DNA of 7,778 nucleotides from Paraclostridium ghonii (GCF_023653455.1 NZ_JAKEDR010000166.1:1-7778); one strand, 5' to 3'. Counted from the first letter of the stretch, positions 1 through 5,823 are shown. Notes: a model not told the origin generated them from the sequence alone. Program-made: numbers and translations.

Positions 1-351
1 ATAATAATTATATCAGAGGATTCTTTTTTAAAGAATTAATTTTTCTGGTTTACATTTTATATTTAAAAGTATTCTTAATATGTAAGTAGAGTGGAAAAAT
101 GATAGATACTTTCTATGTTTTCTTTCTAGAAATTCAAATAAAAAACATATGAAATGTAACTTTATCAAGTACATAAAAAATACCTCATCAATAAACGAGG
201 TTAATAAAAATTAAAATAAACCAATTTTTCAGTTTATTCTCATAAACAAAGTGATTTTTATACTTAATAAGAGTCCCTTAGGTATAGAGTGATATATGTG
301 TAAAACCAGTTATATCTTCTGTACATACATTGATATAGAGAATTTTACTTA
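1..351. other. Intergenic stretch without a recognisable gene
   Basis: I find no convincing coding sequence on either strand here; frames are short and stop-rich. The only structure I can support is a small hairpin at 182-201 on the minus strand, downstream of the resolvase gene. A 17-codon frame starting at 99 has no recognisable content. The region may hold an end of a mobile segment, but no terminal repeat is visible. Confidence 0.5.
175..201 (-). terminator. Candidate intrinsic terminator of the resolvase gene
   Basis: Read on the minus strand, a 5-bp stem ACCTC/GAGGT (182-186 with 197-201) closes a 10-nt loop and is followed by a short T-rich tract (TATTTTTT). It lies about 150 nt past the resolvase stop. 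The stem is short, so the call is moderate. Confidence 0.45.
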
Positions 352-954
352 TTATTTTGATTCATATTCTTTAACTCTTCTATAAAATGTATTACTTTTT
401 AGTTCTAATATTTCCATAGCTTTAACAGCAGTTATATTTCCACCTTTCCATTCTTTGTAAACTTCTTCAAAATTTTCACCAGGTTCTATTTTACGTCTCC
501 CAAATTTAATGCCTTTATCTCTAGCTACTTTTATGCCCTCTTTTTGTCTTTCTTTAATTCTAAGCCTTTCATCTTCAGCCATATAACTAAGTAATTGAAG
601 AATTATATCTGATATTAGATTTTCTAATCCGTTCATATCTTTATATTTTGTAGTATCTAGAAGTGGCATATCTAAAATTACTATATCTACTTTTTTAATT
701 TTAACTAATTCATTCCACTCATCTAAAATCATTTGTTTATTTCTTCCTAGTCTATCTAGTGATTTTATATATAATATATCTCCTCCTCGAAGCATTCTTT
801 TTAAAAGTTGATACTCTGGCCTTTTAAAATCTTTTCCACTAGCAACTTCAAGAAATATATATTCTTCTTCTATACCTATTTTTTTTGCTTCCACAATTTG
901 TCTTTCTAAAGTTTGGTCTTTTGTACTAATTCTCGCATAAAAAAATTTTCTCAT
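352..954 (-). CDS. Serine site-specific recombinase (resolvase/invertase family), 200 aa
   Basis: This is a small serine recombinase that would cut and rejoin DNA through a 5'-phosphoserine link at a res-like site. Residues 1-140 form the catalytic domain: YARIS carries Arg8 and nucleophile Ser10, Arg45 lies in FKRPEY, and LDRLGRN carries Asp67, Arg68 and Arg71. These positions match the numbering of gamma-delta resolvase, so the active site looks complete. Residues 125-150 match the long E-helix region, and residues 173-196 (AVKAMEIL...TFYRRV) form a C-terminal Hin-type helix-turn-helix. The 200-aa length is normal for the family. The ATG at 954 follows GAAAGGACA at suitable spacing. No transposase lies beside it, so it may come from a plasmid multimer-resolution module or a lost transposon. 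Its upstream region carries repeated TTTGAAAT elements that could be its binding site. A broken paralogue lies at 3077-3630 in the same orientation. Confidence 0.93.
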   Translation of the reverse strand: MRKFFYARISTKDQTLERQIVEAKKIGIEEEYIFLEVASGKDFKRPEYQLLKRMLRGGDILYIKSLDRLGRNKQMILDEWNELVKIKKVDIVILDMPLLDTTKYKDMNGLENLISDIILQLLSYMAEDERLRIKERQKEGIKVARDKGIKFGRRKIEPGENFEEVYKEWKGGNITAVKAMEILELKSNTFYRRVKEYESK

Positions 955-990
955 ATAAATTGTCCTTTCAACTATTATTTTACTTCAATA

Positions 991-1018
991 AGTATACTAT
1001 TTATTTGAAATATTTCAA
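991..1018 (-). promoter_or_regulatory. Candidate promoter of the resolvase gene
   Basis: On the minus strand, TTGAAA (1013-1018) and TATACT (991-996) are separated by 16 bp, upstream of the resolvase start at 954. The -35 box lies inside the 20-bp palindrome at 1002-1021. Resolvase binding there could repress its own transcription, as is known for Tn3-type resolvases bound at res. Confidence 0.5.
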
Positions 1019-1111
1019 ATAGAAAAATGTTAAAATTTTGAAATGAAAAATTTATAATTAACTAACCCTTTCAAAAGGTAGGCTTTTTGAAATGGTTTAT
1101 ATTCTTGAAAT
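1002..1111. repeat. Cluster of TTTGAAAT elements, candidate resolvase res/operator region
   Basis: Six copies or near-copies of TTTGAAAT occur in 110 bp. The first pair forms a perfect 20-bp palindrome (1002-1021). A direct copy lies at 1037-1044. An inverted pair, TTTCAAAA and TTTTGAAA (1069-1076 and 1085-1092), is extended by AACC/GGTT after one mismatch. A last TTGAAAT lies at 1105-1111. Paired inverted motifs beside a resolvase start are the architecture expected of a res site with several dimer-binding subsites. That function is inferred; repeats of this composition also arise by chance in AT-rich DNA. Confidence 0.45.
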
Positions 1112-1152
1112 AGTTAGTAAGTTTATATAGGGGTAGAGCCAATATTTCTAAC

Positions 1153-1194
1153 AAAACCCACTCTAAGGAATAGTATTATTTAGCGTGGGTTTTT
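1153..1194 (+). terminator. Terminator-like hairpin in the divergent intergenic region
   Basis: AAAACCCAC (1153-1161) pairs with GTGGGTTTT (1185-1193). Across one mismatch the stem continues as CTAA/TTAG (1163-1166 with 1180-1183), giving 13 pairs. On the plus strand the stem ends in five Ts. No plus-strand gene lies just upstream, so it either insulates the TetR promoter or ends a short plus-strand RNA that starts near a TATAAT at 1053-1058. Confidence 0.6.
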
Positions 1195-1268
1195 GCTAAT
1201 AATAAATTCTTATATATTATGTTCTATTTGTATGCCTGTTTCGGAATTGTGAAACAAATTACTGAATG

Positions 1269-1306
1269 ATATAAAGATATGAATTCTTTTAATTACATCT
1301 TTATAT
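1269..1306. repeat. 10-bp perfect inverted repeat upstream of the TetR promoter
   Basis: ATATAAAGAT (1269-1278) and ATCTTTATAT (1297-1306) are exact inverted copies with an 18-bp spacer. They lie about 35 bp upstream of the -35 box of the TetR operon. The repeat could be a regulator site or a weak hairpin; nothing further identifies it. Confidence 0.35.
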
Positions 1307-1341
1307 TTGATATACTACAGATATGTTGTTAATAAAATATA

Positions 1342-1370
1342 TTGACATTTTATGGAAAAAAGCATAACAT
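1342..1370 (+). promoter_or_regulatory. Promoter of the TetR/hydrolase operon
   Basis: A perfect -35 box TTGACA (1342-1347) is followed after 17 bp by TAACAT (1365-1370), a 4/6 match to the -10 consensus. The predicted transcription start falls near 1377, about 45 nt before the TetR start codon. The -10 box and start point lie inside the 46-bp palindrome, so a bound repressor would occlude RNA polymerase. Confidence 0.7.
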
Positions 1371-1403
1371 TGAATTTGAATTCAAATTCAATGTTATGCT
1401 TTT
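1358..1403. promoter_or_regulatory. 46-bp perfect palindrome, candidate TetR operator
   Basis: The two 23-bp halves (1358-1380 and 1381-1403) are exact reverse complements with no spacer. The half-site core includes AGCATAACATTGAATTTGAA. Pairing fails at the next position on each side. It covers the -10 box and likely transcription start of the operon and ends 18 bp before the TetR ATG. TetR proteins usually bind dyads of about 15-30 bp at their own promoter, so this length could hold two dimers or also form a hairpin or cruciform. A T-tract is nearly absent after it, so a terminator role is less likely. Confidence 0.75.
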
Positions 1404-1421
1404 AATTTAAAGGAGGTTTTT

Positions 1422-2099
1422 ATGAACGATATTGTTTTTAATAAAATAGAAAAAACAAAAGATTTAAAGAGAAAAATCATTCTTAAAGCAGCTGCAAAAA
1501 TCTTTTCTGAAAAAGGATATATTGATTCCTCAATAAAAGAGATTACCAATGAAGCTTCTGTATCAGTAGGTTCTTTTTATTCTTACTTTAATAATAAAGA
1601 GGAAATCTTAGAACAAATCTACGAAGAAATTTCAGATATGAGTTTAAAAGCTGCATCTGCTGCTTCTATGAGCGTAAAAGACAGTGTTGTTAAAAAATTT
1701 ACTTTTGCAATGACCAGTGCAATTTGCACATATATAAATAATAAAGAGTTTTCAAAGATACTATTTGTAAAATCTATGGGAATTAATGACTTATTCGAAA
1801 AGAAACGTTGGGAAATATTAGATAAAACTAATATTTATATGAAAGGGATATTGGAACATTTAAATGAATTCCACTCAGCTGGTATTAATGATATTAATAT
1901 AACTTCTGTGTTACTGACTAACAGCTTATTTGGTGCTATAACCTACTGGCTAAACGAAAGATTTGTAAGTAATTTTAAAGATATGATTTTATCTTTGTGT
2001 ACTTATCACCTTAGAGCCTTAAATATTAATTTTACAGATGATGAAGTAAATCAATACATCAACGAAATACTCATGTCAGATTATAAAGAACTTATCTAA
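1422..2099 (+). CDS. TetR/AcrR-family transcriptional regulator, 225 aa
   Basis: This is a one-component, ligand-responsive DNA-binding repressor that would act as a dimer. Residues 16-63 form the classic TetR N-terminal domain: IILKAAAKIFSEKGY is helix 1, SIKEITNEA (37-45) helix 2, and VSVGSFYSYF (47-56) the recognition helix, followed by NNKEEIL. Residues 64-225 are helical and divergent, as usual for the ligand-binding and dimerisation domain, so no ligand can be named. The ATG at 1422 has a near-ideal AAAGGAGG (1409-1416) five bases upstream. The gene is first in an operon with the hydrolase 31 bp downstream. A TTGACA promoter and a 46-bp palindrome lie directly upstream, which argues for autoregulation and control of the hydrolase. 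The natural inducer may be a substrate or product of that enzyme, but this is inferred only from the neighbourhood. Confidence 0.92.
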   Translation: MNDIVFNKIEKTKDLKRKIILKAAAKIFSEKGYIDSSIKEITNEASVSVGSFYSYFNNKEEILEQIYEEISDMSLKAASAASMSVKDSVVKKFTFAMTSAICTYINNKEFSKILFVKSMGINDLFEKKRWEILDKTNIYMKGILEHLNEFHSAGINDINITSVLLTNSLFGAITYWLNERFVSNFKDMILSLCTYHLRALNINFTDDEVNQYINEILMSDYKELI

Positions 2100-2117
2100 T
2101 AACGAATATAAATTTGT

Positions 2118-2122
2118 GGAGG
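2118..2122 (+). promoter_or_regulatory. Ribosome binding site that fixes the hydrolase start
   Basis: GGAGG at 2118-2122 lies eight bases before the ATG at 2131. A possible GTG start at 2116 overlaps this site and has no binding site of its own, so 2131 is the likely start. Confidence 0.85.
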
Positions 2123-2130
2123 TAAATATA

Positions 2131-2913
2131 ATGCAAGAATATAGAACTAAAGAAATTTATGGTGATTTTTATAAAAATGATGGTAAACCATTAGTTGTTG
2201 TTTTAGGTGGGAGTAGACCAGGTCTTCCAGCTTCATTAAGTGAAAACTTATTGAATTATTTAAAACAGAATTATAATGTTTTACTACTAGCATATTTTGG
2301 AGTTGGTGAGCTCCCAAAAACTTTAGAAAATATTCCAGTGGAATACTTTGTGAATTCAATTAGATTTATCCAAGAAAATCATAAAACATGTGATAATCAA
2401 GTAGTTATTATTGGTCAGTCTAAAGGAGGAGAAGCTGCCTTACTATTATCTAATTACGTGGAATCATCACTTACTATTGCTTGTGTTCCTGGCTGTTATG
2501 TATTTCAAGGGTTACCAGTTACTCCTTTTAGCATAAAACATCCTAAATCTTCATGGGCATTTAATAATAAGGGTTTACCGTATATTAAATTTTATTATGA
2601 TGAAGATATTATGAGAGATGCAGAGAATAATATTTATTGTTCATGCCATGAGAAGTCTATAGAAAAGAATTTTAATAAAGAGGCAGTTATAAATGTTGAT
2701 AACTATAAAGGTAAAATATTATTACTTTCTTCTGAAAATGACAAGTACTGGCCAAGTAAAAATATGAGTAATATTTTAATTGAAAATAGCAAGAATAAAA
2801 ATAATATTGACCATATTACATTAGATTTAGAGGGACATTACTTTTTAAATTATAATCAGTCGGTTGATGAAATAATTAACTTTTTAGAAGAAAATGTGAA
2901 ATTTATTAGTTGA
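2131..2913 (+). CDS. Alpha/beta hydrolase, acyl-CoA thioester hydrolase/BAAT C-terminal type, 260 aa
   Basis: This serine hydrolase is predicted to be cytoplasmic, with no signal peptide or membrane segment. The fold is visible as strand LVVVLGGSRPG (21-31), strand NVLLLAYFG (49-57), the nucleophile elbow GQSKG (95-99, Ser97), the acid Asp204 in SENDKYWPS (201-209), and His236 in LEGHYF. The elbow followed by GEAALLL, the GLPVTPF...SSWAFNNKGLPYIKF segment (127-154) and the DxxWPS motif are typical of the C-terminal domain of bile-acid-CoA:amino acid N-acyltransferases and acyl-CoA thioesterases. The N-terminal BAAT domain is absent, as in many bacterial stand-alone members. The likely reaction is hydrolysis or transfer of an acyl thioester or ester; the substrate is unknown. 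It is co-transcribed with the TetR gene and ends before a strong terminator. A dienelactone-hydrolase-like esterase is the main alternative. Confidence 0.87.
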   Translation: MQEYRTKEIYGDFYKNDGKPLVVVLGGSRPGLPASLSENLLNYLKQNYNVLLLAYFGVGELPKTLENIPVEYFVNSIRFIQENHKTCDNQVVIIGQSKGGEAALLLSNYVESSLTIACVPGCYVFQGLPVTPFSIKHPKSSWAFNNKGLPYIKFYYDEDIMRDAENNIYCSCHEKSIEKNFNKEAVINVDNYKGKILLLSSENDKYWPSKNMSNILIENSKNKNNIDHITLDLEGHYFLNYNQSVDEIINFLEENVKFIS

Positions 2914-2967
2914 TATTATATTATTTAGTAACAAGAGTTTAATGATCTTGTTTTACTTGCGTACCAT

Positions 2968-2979
2968 AAACGGCCGTTT
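2968..2979. repeat. 12-bp GC-centred palindrome AAACGGCCGTTT
   Basis: This perfect palindrome has a CGGCCG centre in otherwise very AT-rich DNA. It lies between the hydrolase stop codon and the operon terminator. Its role is unknown; it could be a protein-binding site or the scar of a recombination event. Confidence 0.4.
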
Positions 2980-3022
2980 TAGAAACTAAAAAAGTTAGTT
3001 GCTTTTTTAGTTTCTATTTTTA
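2980..3022 (+). terminator. Intrinsic terminator of the TetR/hydrolase operon
   Basis: A 14-bp perfect stem, AGAAACTAAAAAAG (2981-2994) with its reverse complement at 3002-3015, closes a 7-nt loop. One more T-A pair is possible outside (2980/3016). It is followed by ATTTTTAT and lies 67 bp past the hydrolase stop. The stem is AT-rich, but its length and position make it convincing. Confidence 0.8.
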
Positions 3023-3076
3023 TAGATATAAGGTATTACATAAAAAAATAGGTCTAGGGTTAAGTGTTTTTATCTA

Positions 3077-3630
3077 TTAGAACTTATTATTTCTATCCTC
3101 TTTCAATAATCTATAATATGTAGTATTTTTAAGACCGAGTATTTCCATAGCCTGTATATTATTTATAGTCTTATTTTCTAAAAGCTCCATTGCATCTTTC
3201 CACTCTTTTGGATATTCAATTTTACGTCTCCCAAATTTGATACCTTTTTCTTTAGCTACTCTAATTCCTCCTTGTTGTCTCTTTTCTCTAATCTCAATTT
3301 CTTGCTGAGCAATCATTGTATATAGTTCAATTACAATATTATTTATAGTTTCTAACATTACATTATCATCTGTATTTAATTGAGTTATTGTAGATCTTTT
3401 AAAGTTAATTTTTTATTTCTTCTAAGTCTATCAAATTAATGTGCCACAAGTAGATCACCTGCTCTAATCATTTCTTTTAATTTAATATACTTTGGTCTAT
3501 TAAAATTATTACCTGCAGATTTATCACAGTAAATTTTATCACAGTCATATTCTTTAAGACTTTCTATTTGTCTATATAAAACTTGGGCTAACTCACTCAC
3601 ACGTGCATAACCTATTATTATTTTTCTATT
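3077..3630 (-). pseudogene. Degenerate serine resolvase (second copy)
   Basis: This is a broken relative of the resolvase at 352-954, on the same strand. The N-terminal part reads KIIIGYARVSELAQ with the catalytic Arg and Ser, then SAGNNFNRPKY and a DRLRRNK motif. An in-frame TAA (3436-3438) interrupts it just before FDRLRRNK. After a run of As near 3410 the frame shifts. The rest (3077-about 3413) reads INFKRSTITQLN, then MLETINNIVIELYTMIAQQE, a linker KGIKFGRRKIE and the C-terminal helix-turn-helix AMEILGLKNTTYYRLL. Roughly 15-20 residues between the DRLRRN motif and the long helix appear to be missing. The start codon is also lost: AAGGGAG (3634-3640) precedes AAT where ATG would be expected. 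An ATG at 3358 could express a 93-residue C-terminal DNA-binding fragment, but it lacks the catalytic domain. Confidence 0.85.
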
Positions 3631-3662
3631 TTTCTCCCTTGATGTTTATATTTTTACGTCAA

Positions 3663-3700
3663 TATAGTTCAAATAATTATAGATTAATTTTCGAACTATA
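3663..3700. repeat. Inverted repeat upstream of the broken resolvase, possible old res/operator site
   Basis: TATAGTTC (3663-3670) and GAACTATA (3693-3700) are exact inverted copies 22 bp apart, just upstream of the degenerate resolvase's ribosome binding site. The position parallels the TTTGAAAT cluster of the intact resolvase, but the motif differs, which suggests different site specificities. Confidence 0.35.
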
Positions 3701-3867
3701 AAATTAATTTTACCATGTATTTAAGGAGTTGATATTGCTTATTTTTATTTTTTAGAATGAGTGTTCATCAAATATCACTTTTTAGAACTTGAAGTTTAAA
3801 AAATGACTTAATTTTGCTTAACGTGAATTTTTCGTATTTTTAAGATTCTACCCCTTATAGAAAATAA

Positions 3868-3903
3868 AAAAAGTCAAGTTTGTCGAATCAAACTTGACTT
3901 TTT
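3868..3903 (-). terminator. Strong terminator downstream of the DJ-1 gene, possibly bidirectional
   Basis: A 15-bp perfect stem, AAAAAGTCAAGTTTG (3868-3882) with its reverse complement at 3889-3903, closes a 6-nt loop. On the minus strand it ends in a run of seven Ts followed by ATTTT, which fits the end of the DJ-1 transcript about 180 nt after its stop. The plus-strand face also has five Ts. Confidence 0.8.
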
Positions 3904-4066
3904 AAAATTAAAAATCGATCTATATCTAAGTATTTTAAATATTTTAGTAATAAATAGTATTAGTTATTTTTATATGAACTATTTTAATTCATTTATCAAA
4001 CTTTGTCCAATCCATGAAAATACAAAAAATCACTTATCTATTTATTTTAGAAAAAGAGGCCTATGG

Positions 4067-4078
4067 TTTGAATTCAAA
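4067..4078. repeat. TTTGAATTCAAA palindrome, copy of the core of the 46-bp operator
   Basis: This 12-bp palindrome is identical to the centre of the 46-bp palindrome at 1358-1403 (1375-1386). It lies seven bases past the DJ-1 stop codon. It could be a second weak site for the same TetR regulator, but no promoter is visible beside it. Confidence 0.35.
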
Positions 4079-4084
4079 ATTACA

Positions 4085-4714
4085 TTATTTGTTGCAATTC
4101 ATTAATTTAAAAAAATATTTTGAATCATTTGTTTTATAAAGATTTAACCAAGAACTTAATGCTTCTTCTTTAAAAACATCTAAAACTTTTAACACTTGTA
4201 TCGTAAATTCTAATGGTGCGATTCCTGAAGCAGTAATTAGATTTTCATCACTAACTACAGATTCCATTTTATAATATTTTTCTCCATTATAACTTGGTAT
4301 TACCATTTTAAGAAATTCTAAATCATTACTAGTATGATTTCTAAAATCTAGTAACCCTTTTTTAGCTAGCCCTAAAGTAGCACCACAAATAGCTGCAACT
4401 ACAGACCCTTGTACCAAAGCCTCTTTAGCTTTTTCTAATATTATCTCATGAGCTGTCGATGTCCAAGTATCCCCTCCTGGTAAAATTAATACATCATTAC
4501 TTTCCATATTAAATTCATCTATTGTAATATCAGGTAAAACTTTCAATCCTCCCATTGTTATAATATGATTTTTATCAATCCCTACTGTAGTTACTTTTAG
4601 TGGATTTAATCCTTTTTTGAAATATCTTCCTGTATTTAATTCAGCAGTTAAATATCCTACTTCCCAATCTGACATAGTATCAAATACATACATATATACT
4701 TTTCTATTTTTCAT
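4085..4714 (-). CDS. DJ-1/PfpI-family (class I glutamine amidotransferase-like) protein, 209 aa
   Basis: This is a cytoplasmic protein of the DJ-1/PfpI superfamily. Members include glyoxalase III-like deglycases, proteases and stress-response proteins, so the exact activity is open. The nucleophile elbow AAICGATLGLA holds Cys110. An acidic residue, Glu18 in SDWEVG, sits where DJ-1 proteins carry the Glu that tunes the cysteine. DVLILPGGDTW (74-84) is the typical strand before the elbow, and TASGIAPLEF (161-170) is the conserved late segment. His127 follows the elbow at a plausible distance. The length is normal, with an extra C-terminal helix of about 30 residues as in bacterial YoaZ-like members. 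The ATG at 4714 follows AAGGAG at good spacing. It lies 78 bp downstream of the WYL regulator on the same strand, with its own TATAAT box between them. The regulator may control it. Confidence 0.88.
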   Translation of the reverse strand: MKNRKVYMYVFDTMSDWEVGYLTAELNTGRYFKKGLNPLKVTTVGIDKNHIITMGGLKVLPDITIDEFNMESNDVLILPGGDTWTSTAHEIILEKAKEALVQGSVVAAICGATLGLAKKGLLDFRNHTSNDLEFLKMVIPSYNGEKYYKMESVVSDENLITASGIAPLEFTIQVLKVLDVFKEEALSSWLNLYKTNDSKYFFKLMNCNK

Positions 4715-4750
4715 CTTTTTTACTCCTTATATGGTTAATTAATATACCTA

Positions 4751-4756
4751 ATTATA
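4751..4756 (-). promoter_or_regulatory. Candidate -10 box for the DJ-1 gene
   Basis: On the minus strand there is a perfect TATAAT about 37 bp before the DJ-1 start codon. No good -35 box lies 16-18 bp upstream; that space is filled by the inverted repeat at 4758-4794. Transcription may therefore depend on an activator or be blocked by a repressor at the repeat. Confidence 0.45.
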
Positions 4757-4757
4757 A

Positions 4758-4794
4758 AATAACTTAACTGACATATTCCGTCAGTTAAGTTATT
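4758..4794 (-). promoter_or_regulatory. 15-bp inverted repeat between the WYL and DJ-1 genes: terminator or operator
   Basis: AATAACTTAACTGAC (4758-4772) and its reverse complement (4780-4794) flank a 7-nt loop. The repeat includes the last bases of the WYL gene's stop codon. On the minus strand it is followed by TTTTATAATT, which suits a terminator for the WYL gene. It also sits directly upstream of the DJ-1 -10 box, where a regulator dimer could bind. Both roles are possible. Confidence 0.6.
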
Positions 4795-5755
4795 AAATTT
4801 GATAATAATCAATTAATTCTAATAAATTTTCAACCATTTTATCTCTAAGACTTAATGGTTCAATTATTTGTATCGATTTTCCATAAGGTAAAAGTATATT
4901 TGGTATATATGTAAATATTACTTCTTCATTAAGTTTAAATATTACTTTGTTTGAAGTCCTTTCTTTCAAATAATATCCTAAAAACCAATGCTGACATAAG
5001 TTATCTAATGCATTTATACTTCCTTCTATAACTAATGATATAAGATTATCCTCATCTTTTATTTCAGTCACAATTCCTCTTATGAAAAATTCACTTGCTG
5101 AGAATTCCTTTGGTCTATTAAAAGTATTTAATGTTTCTATGACACTACTAATTCTATCTACTCTAAAGCTACGAATCTCATTTCTCATTTGACAAAATGC
5201 TACTATGTACCAATTATTATTCCAATGAACGATTCCATATGGATTTATAATCCTACATTTTGATTTTTCTTCACGACCTGTACGATAATTAATTTCTATA
5301 GATAACTCATTTGCTATGCTATTTTCCAACTTTTTAAGTACAGATTCTATGGATATTTTTCCAATAGGTTTTATTACTTCAAAACCCATTAAATGCCTTG
5401 TTAAAACTTCTTCCTGTTTTTGATTTGAGTGCATTTTTAACTTTGATGTTGCTTTATCTAATGCTTCATCTAAAAAATATCCCTTTTCTTTAGCAAATAT
5501 AGCTGCATGAAGTAAAGCAGTTTGTTCTTCTGTATCGAAAAAAAGAGGTGCTTTAATAAAATTATTCAAAAGTGTATATCCACCATTATGACCTGTATCT
5601 GAAATTATTGGTATTCCACTAGCAGAAAGTGCATCAATATATCTGTAGACTGTTCTTATATTTATTTCTAGTTTTTCAGCTATTTGTTTTGCTGTAACCT
5701 TTTTACCTGAGCTCAATATCCATAGTATCGACATCATATTATCAATTTTAGCCAT
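4793..5755 (-). CDS. WYL-domain helix-turn-helix transcriptional regulator (YafY/YobV type), 320 aa
   Basis: This is a one-component DNA-binding regulator. Residues 5-62 are a winged helix: VTAKQIAEKLEINIRTVYRYIDAL (20-43) contains the helix-turn-helix, and the GGYTL turn (58-62) forms the wing. Residues 150-206 are the WYL domain, with NPYGIVHWNNNWYIVAFC (171-188) and SFRVDRI (196-202), the usual ligand-sensing signature. Residues 235-320 match the C-terminal WCX extension. The length is typical of the YafY/YobV group. The ATG at 5755 follows a strong AGAGGTGAGG. The downstream DJ-1 gene on the same strand is the obvious target. The AATGGCTA inverted repeat over its own promoter is a possible autoregulatory site. 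The ligand is unknown. Confidence 0.92.
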   Translation of the reverse strand: MAKIDNMMSILWILSSGKKVTAKQIAEKLEINIRTVYRYIDALSASGIPIISDTGHNGGYTLLNNFIKAPLFFDTEEQTALLHAAIFAKEKGYFLDEALDKATSKLKMHSNQKQEEVLTRHLMGFEVIKPIGKISIESVLKKLENSIANELSIEINYRTGREEKSKCRIINPYGIVHWNNNWYIVAFCQMRNEIRSFRVDRISSVIETLNTFNRPKEFSASEFFIRGIVTEIKDEDNLISLVIEGSINALDNLCQHWFLGYYLKERTSNKVIFKLNEEVIFTYIPNILLPYGKSIQIIEPLSLRDKMVENLLELIDYYQI

Positions 5756-5779
5756 GTATCCTCACCTCTTTATATCTGA

Positions 5780-5823
5780 TGTATAATGGCTAAAAGTTAA
5801 ATAATTCAATATTTCTAGCCATT
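5780..5823 (-). promoter_or_regulatory. Candidate WYL-gene promoter bracketed by an AATGGCTA inverted repeat
   Basis: On the minus strand, TTGAAT (5804-5809) and TATACA (5780-5785) are 18 bp apart and lie 25 bp before the start codon. AATGGCTA (5785-5792) and TAGCCATT (5816-5823) are exact inverted copies; one touches the -10 box and the other lies just upstream of the -35 box. That arrangement suits a dimeric autoregulator, though 8-bp arms give limited support. Confidence 0.4.

Larger units (their letters stand above)
955..1421. other. Intergenic control region between the divergent resolvase and TetR genes
   Basis: This 467-bp divergent intergenic region contains no gene I can support. 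It holds the resolvase promoter and TTTGAAAT cluster, a plus-strand hairpin with T-tract (1152-1194), a small hairpin TGTTTC/GAAACA (1237-1256), a 10-bp inverted repeat ATATAAAGAT/ATCTTTATAT (1269-1278 and 1297-1306), and the TetR promoter with its 46-bp palindrome. Confidence 0.6.
3631..4084. other. Intergenic region between the dead resolvase and the DJ-1 gene
   Basis: No gene is supported in these 454 bp. The region holds an inverted repeat upstream of the broken resolvase (3663-3700), an imperfect dyad TTTAGAACTT/AAGTTTAAAA around 3781-3801, a strong bidirectional-looking terminator (3868-3903), and a TTTGAATTCAAA palindrome (4067-4078). Confidence 0.55.

Noticed and set aside
99..152. 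17-codon plus-strand frame with a weak GTGGAA before it
   Set aside because: It is too short, has no recognisable content, and is expected by chance in AT-rich DNA.
2116..2130. GTG start giving the hydrolase five extra residues
   Set aside because: The GTG overlaps the GGAGG ribosome binding site of the ATG at 2131 and has no site of its own.
2147..2359. 70-codon minus-strand frame inside the hydrolase gene
   Set aside because: It lies wholly opposite a well-supported gene, with no ribosome binding site or family resemblance.
3990..4037. Minus-strand fragment reading FFVFSWIGQSLINELK
   Set aside because: It is only about 16 codons between two stops; I could not assign it to any family and treat it as chance.
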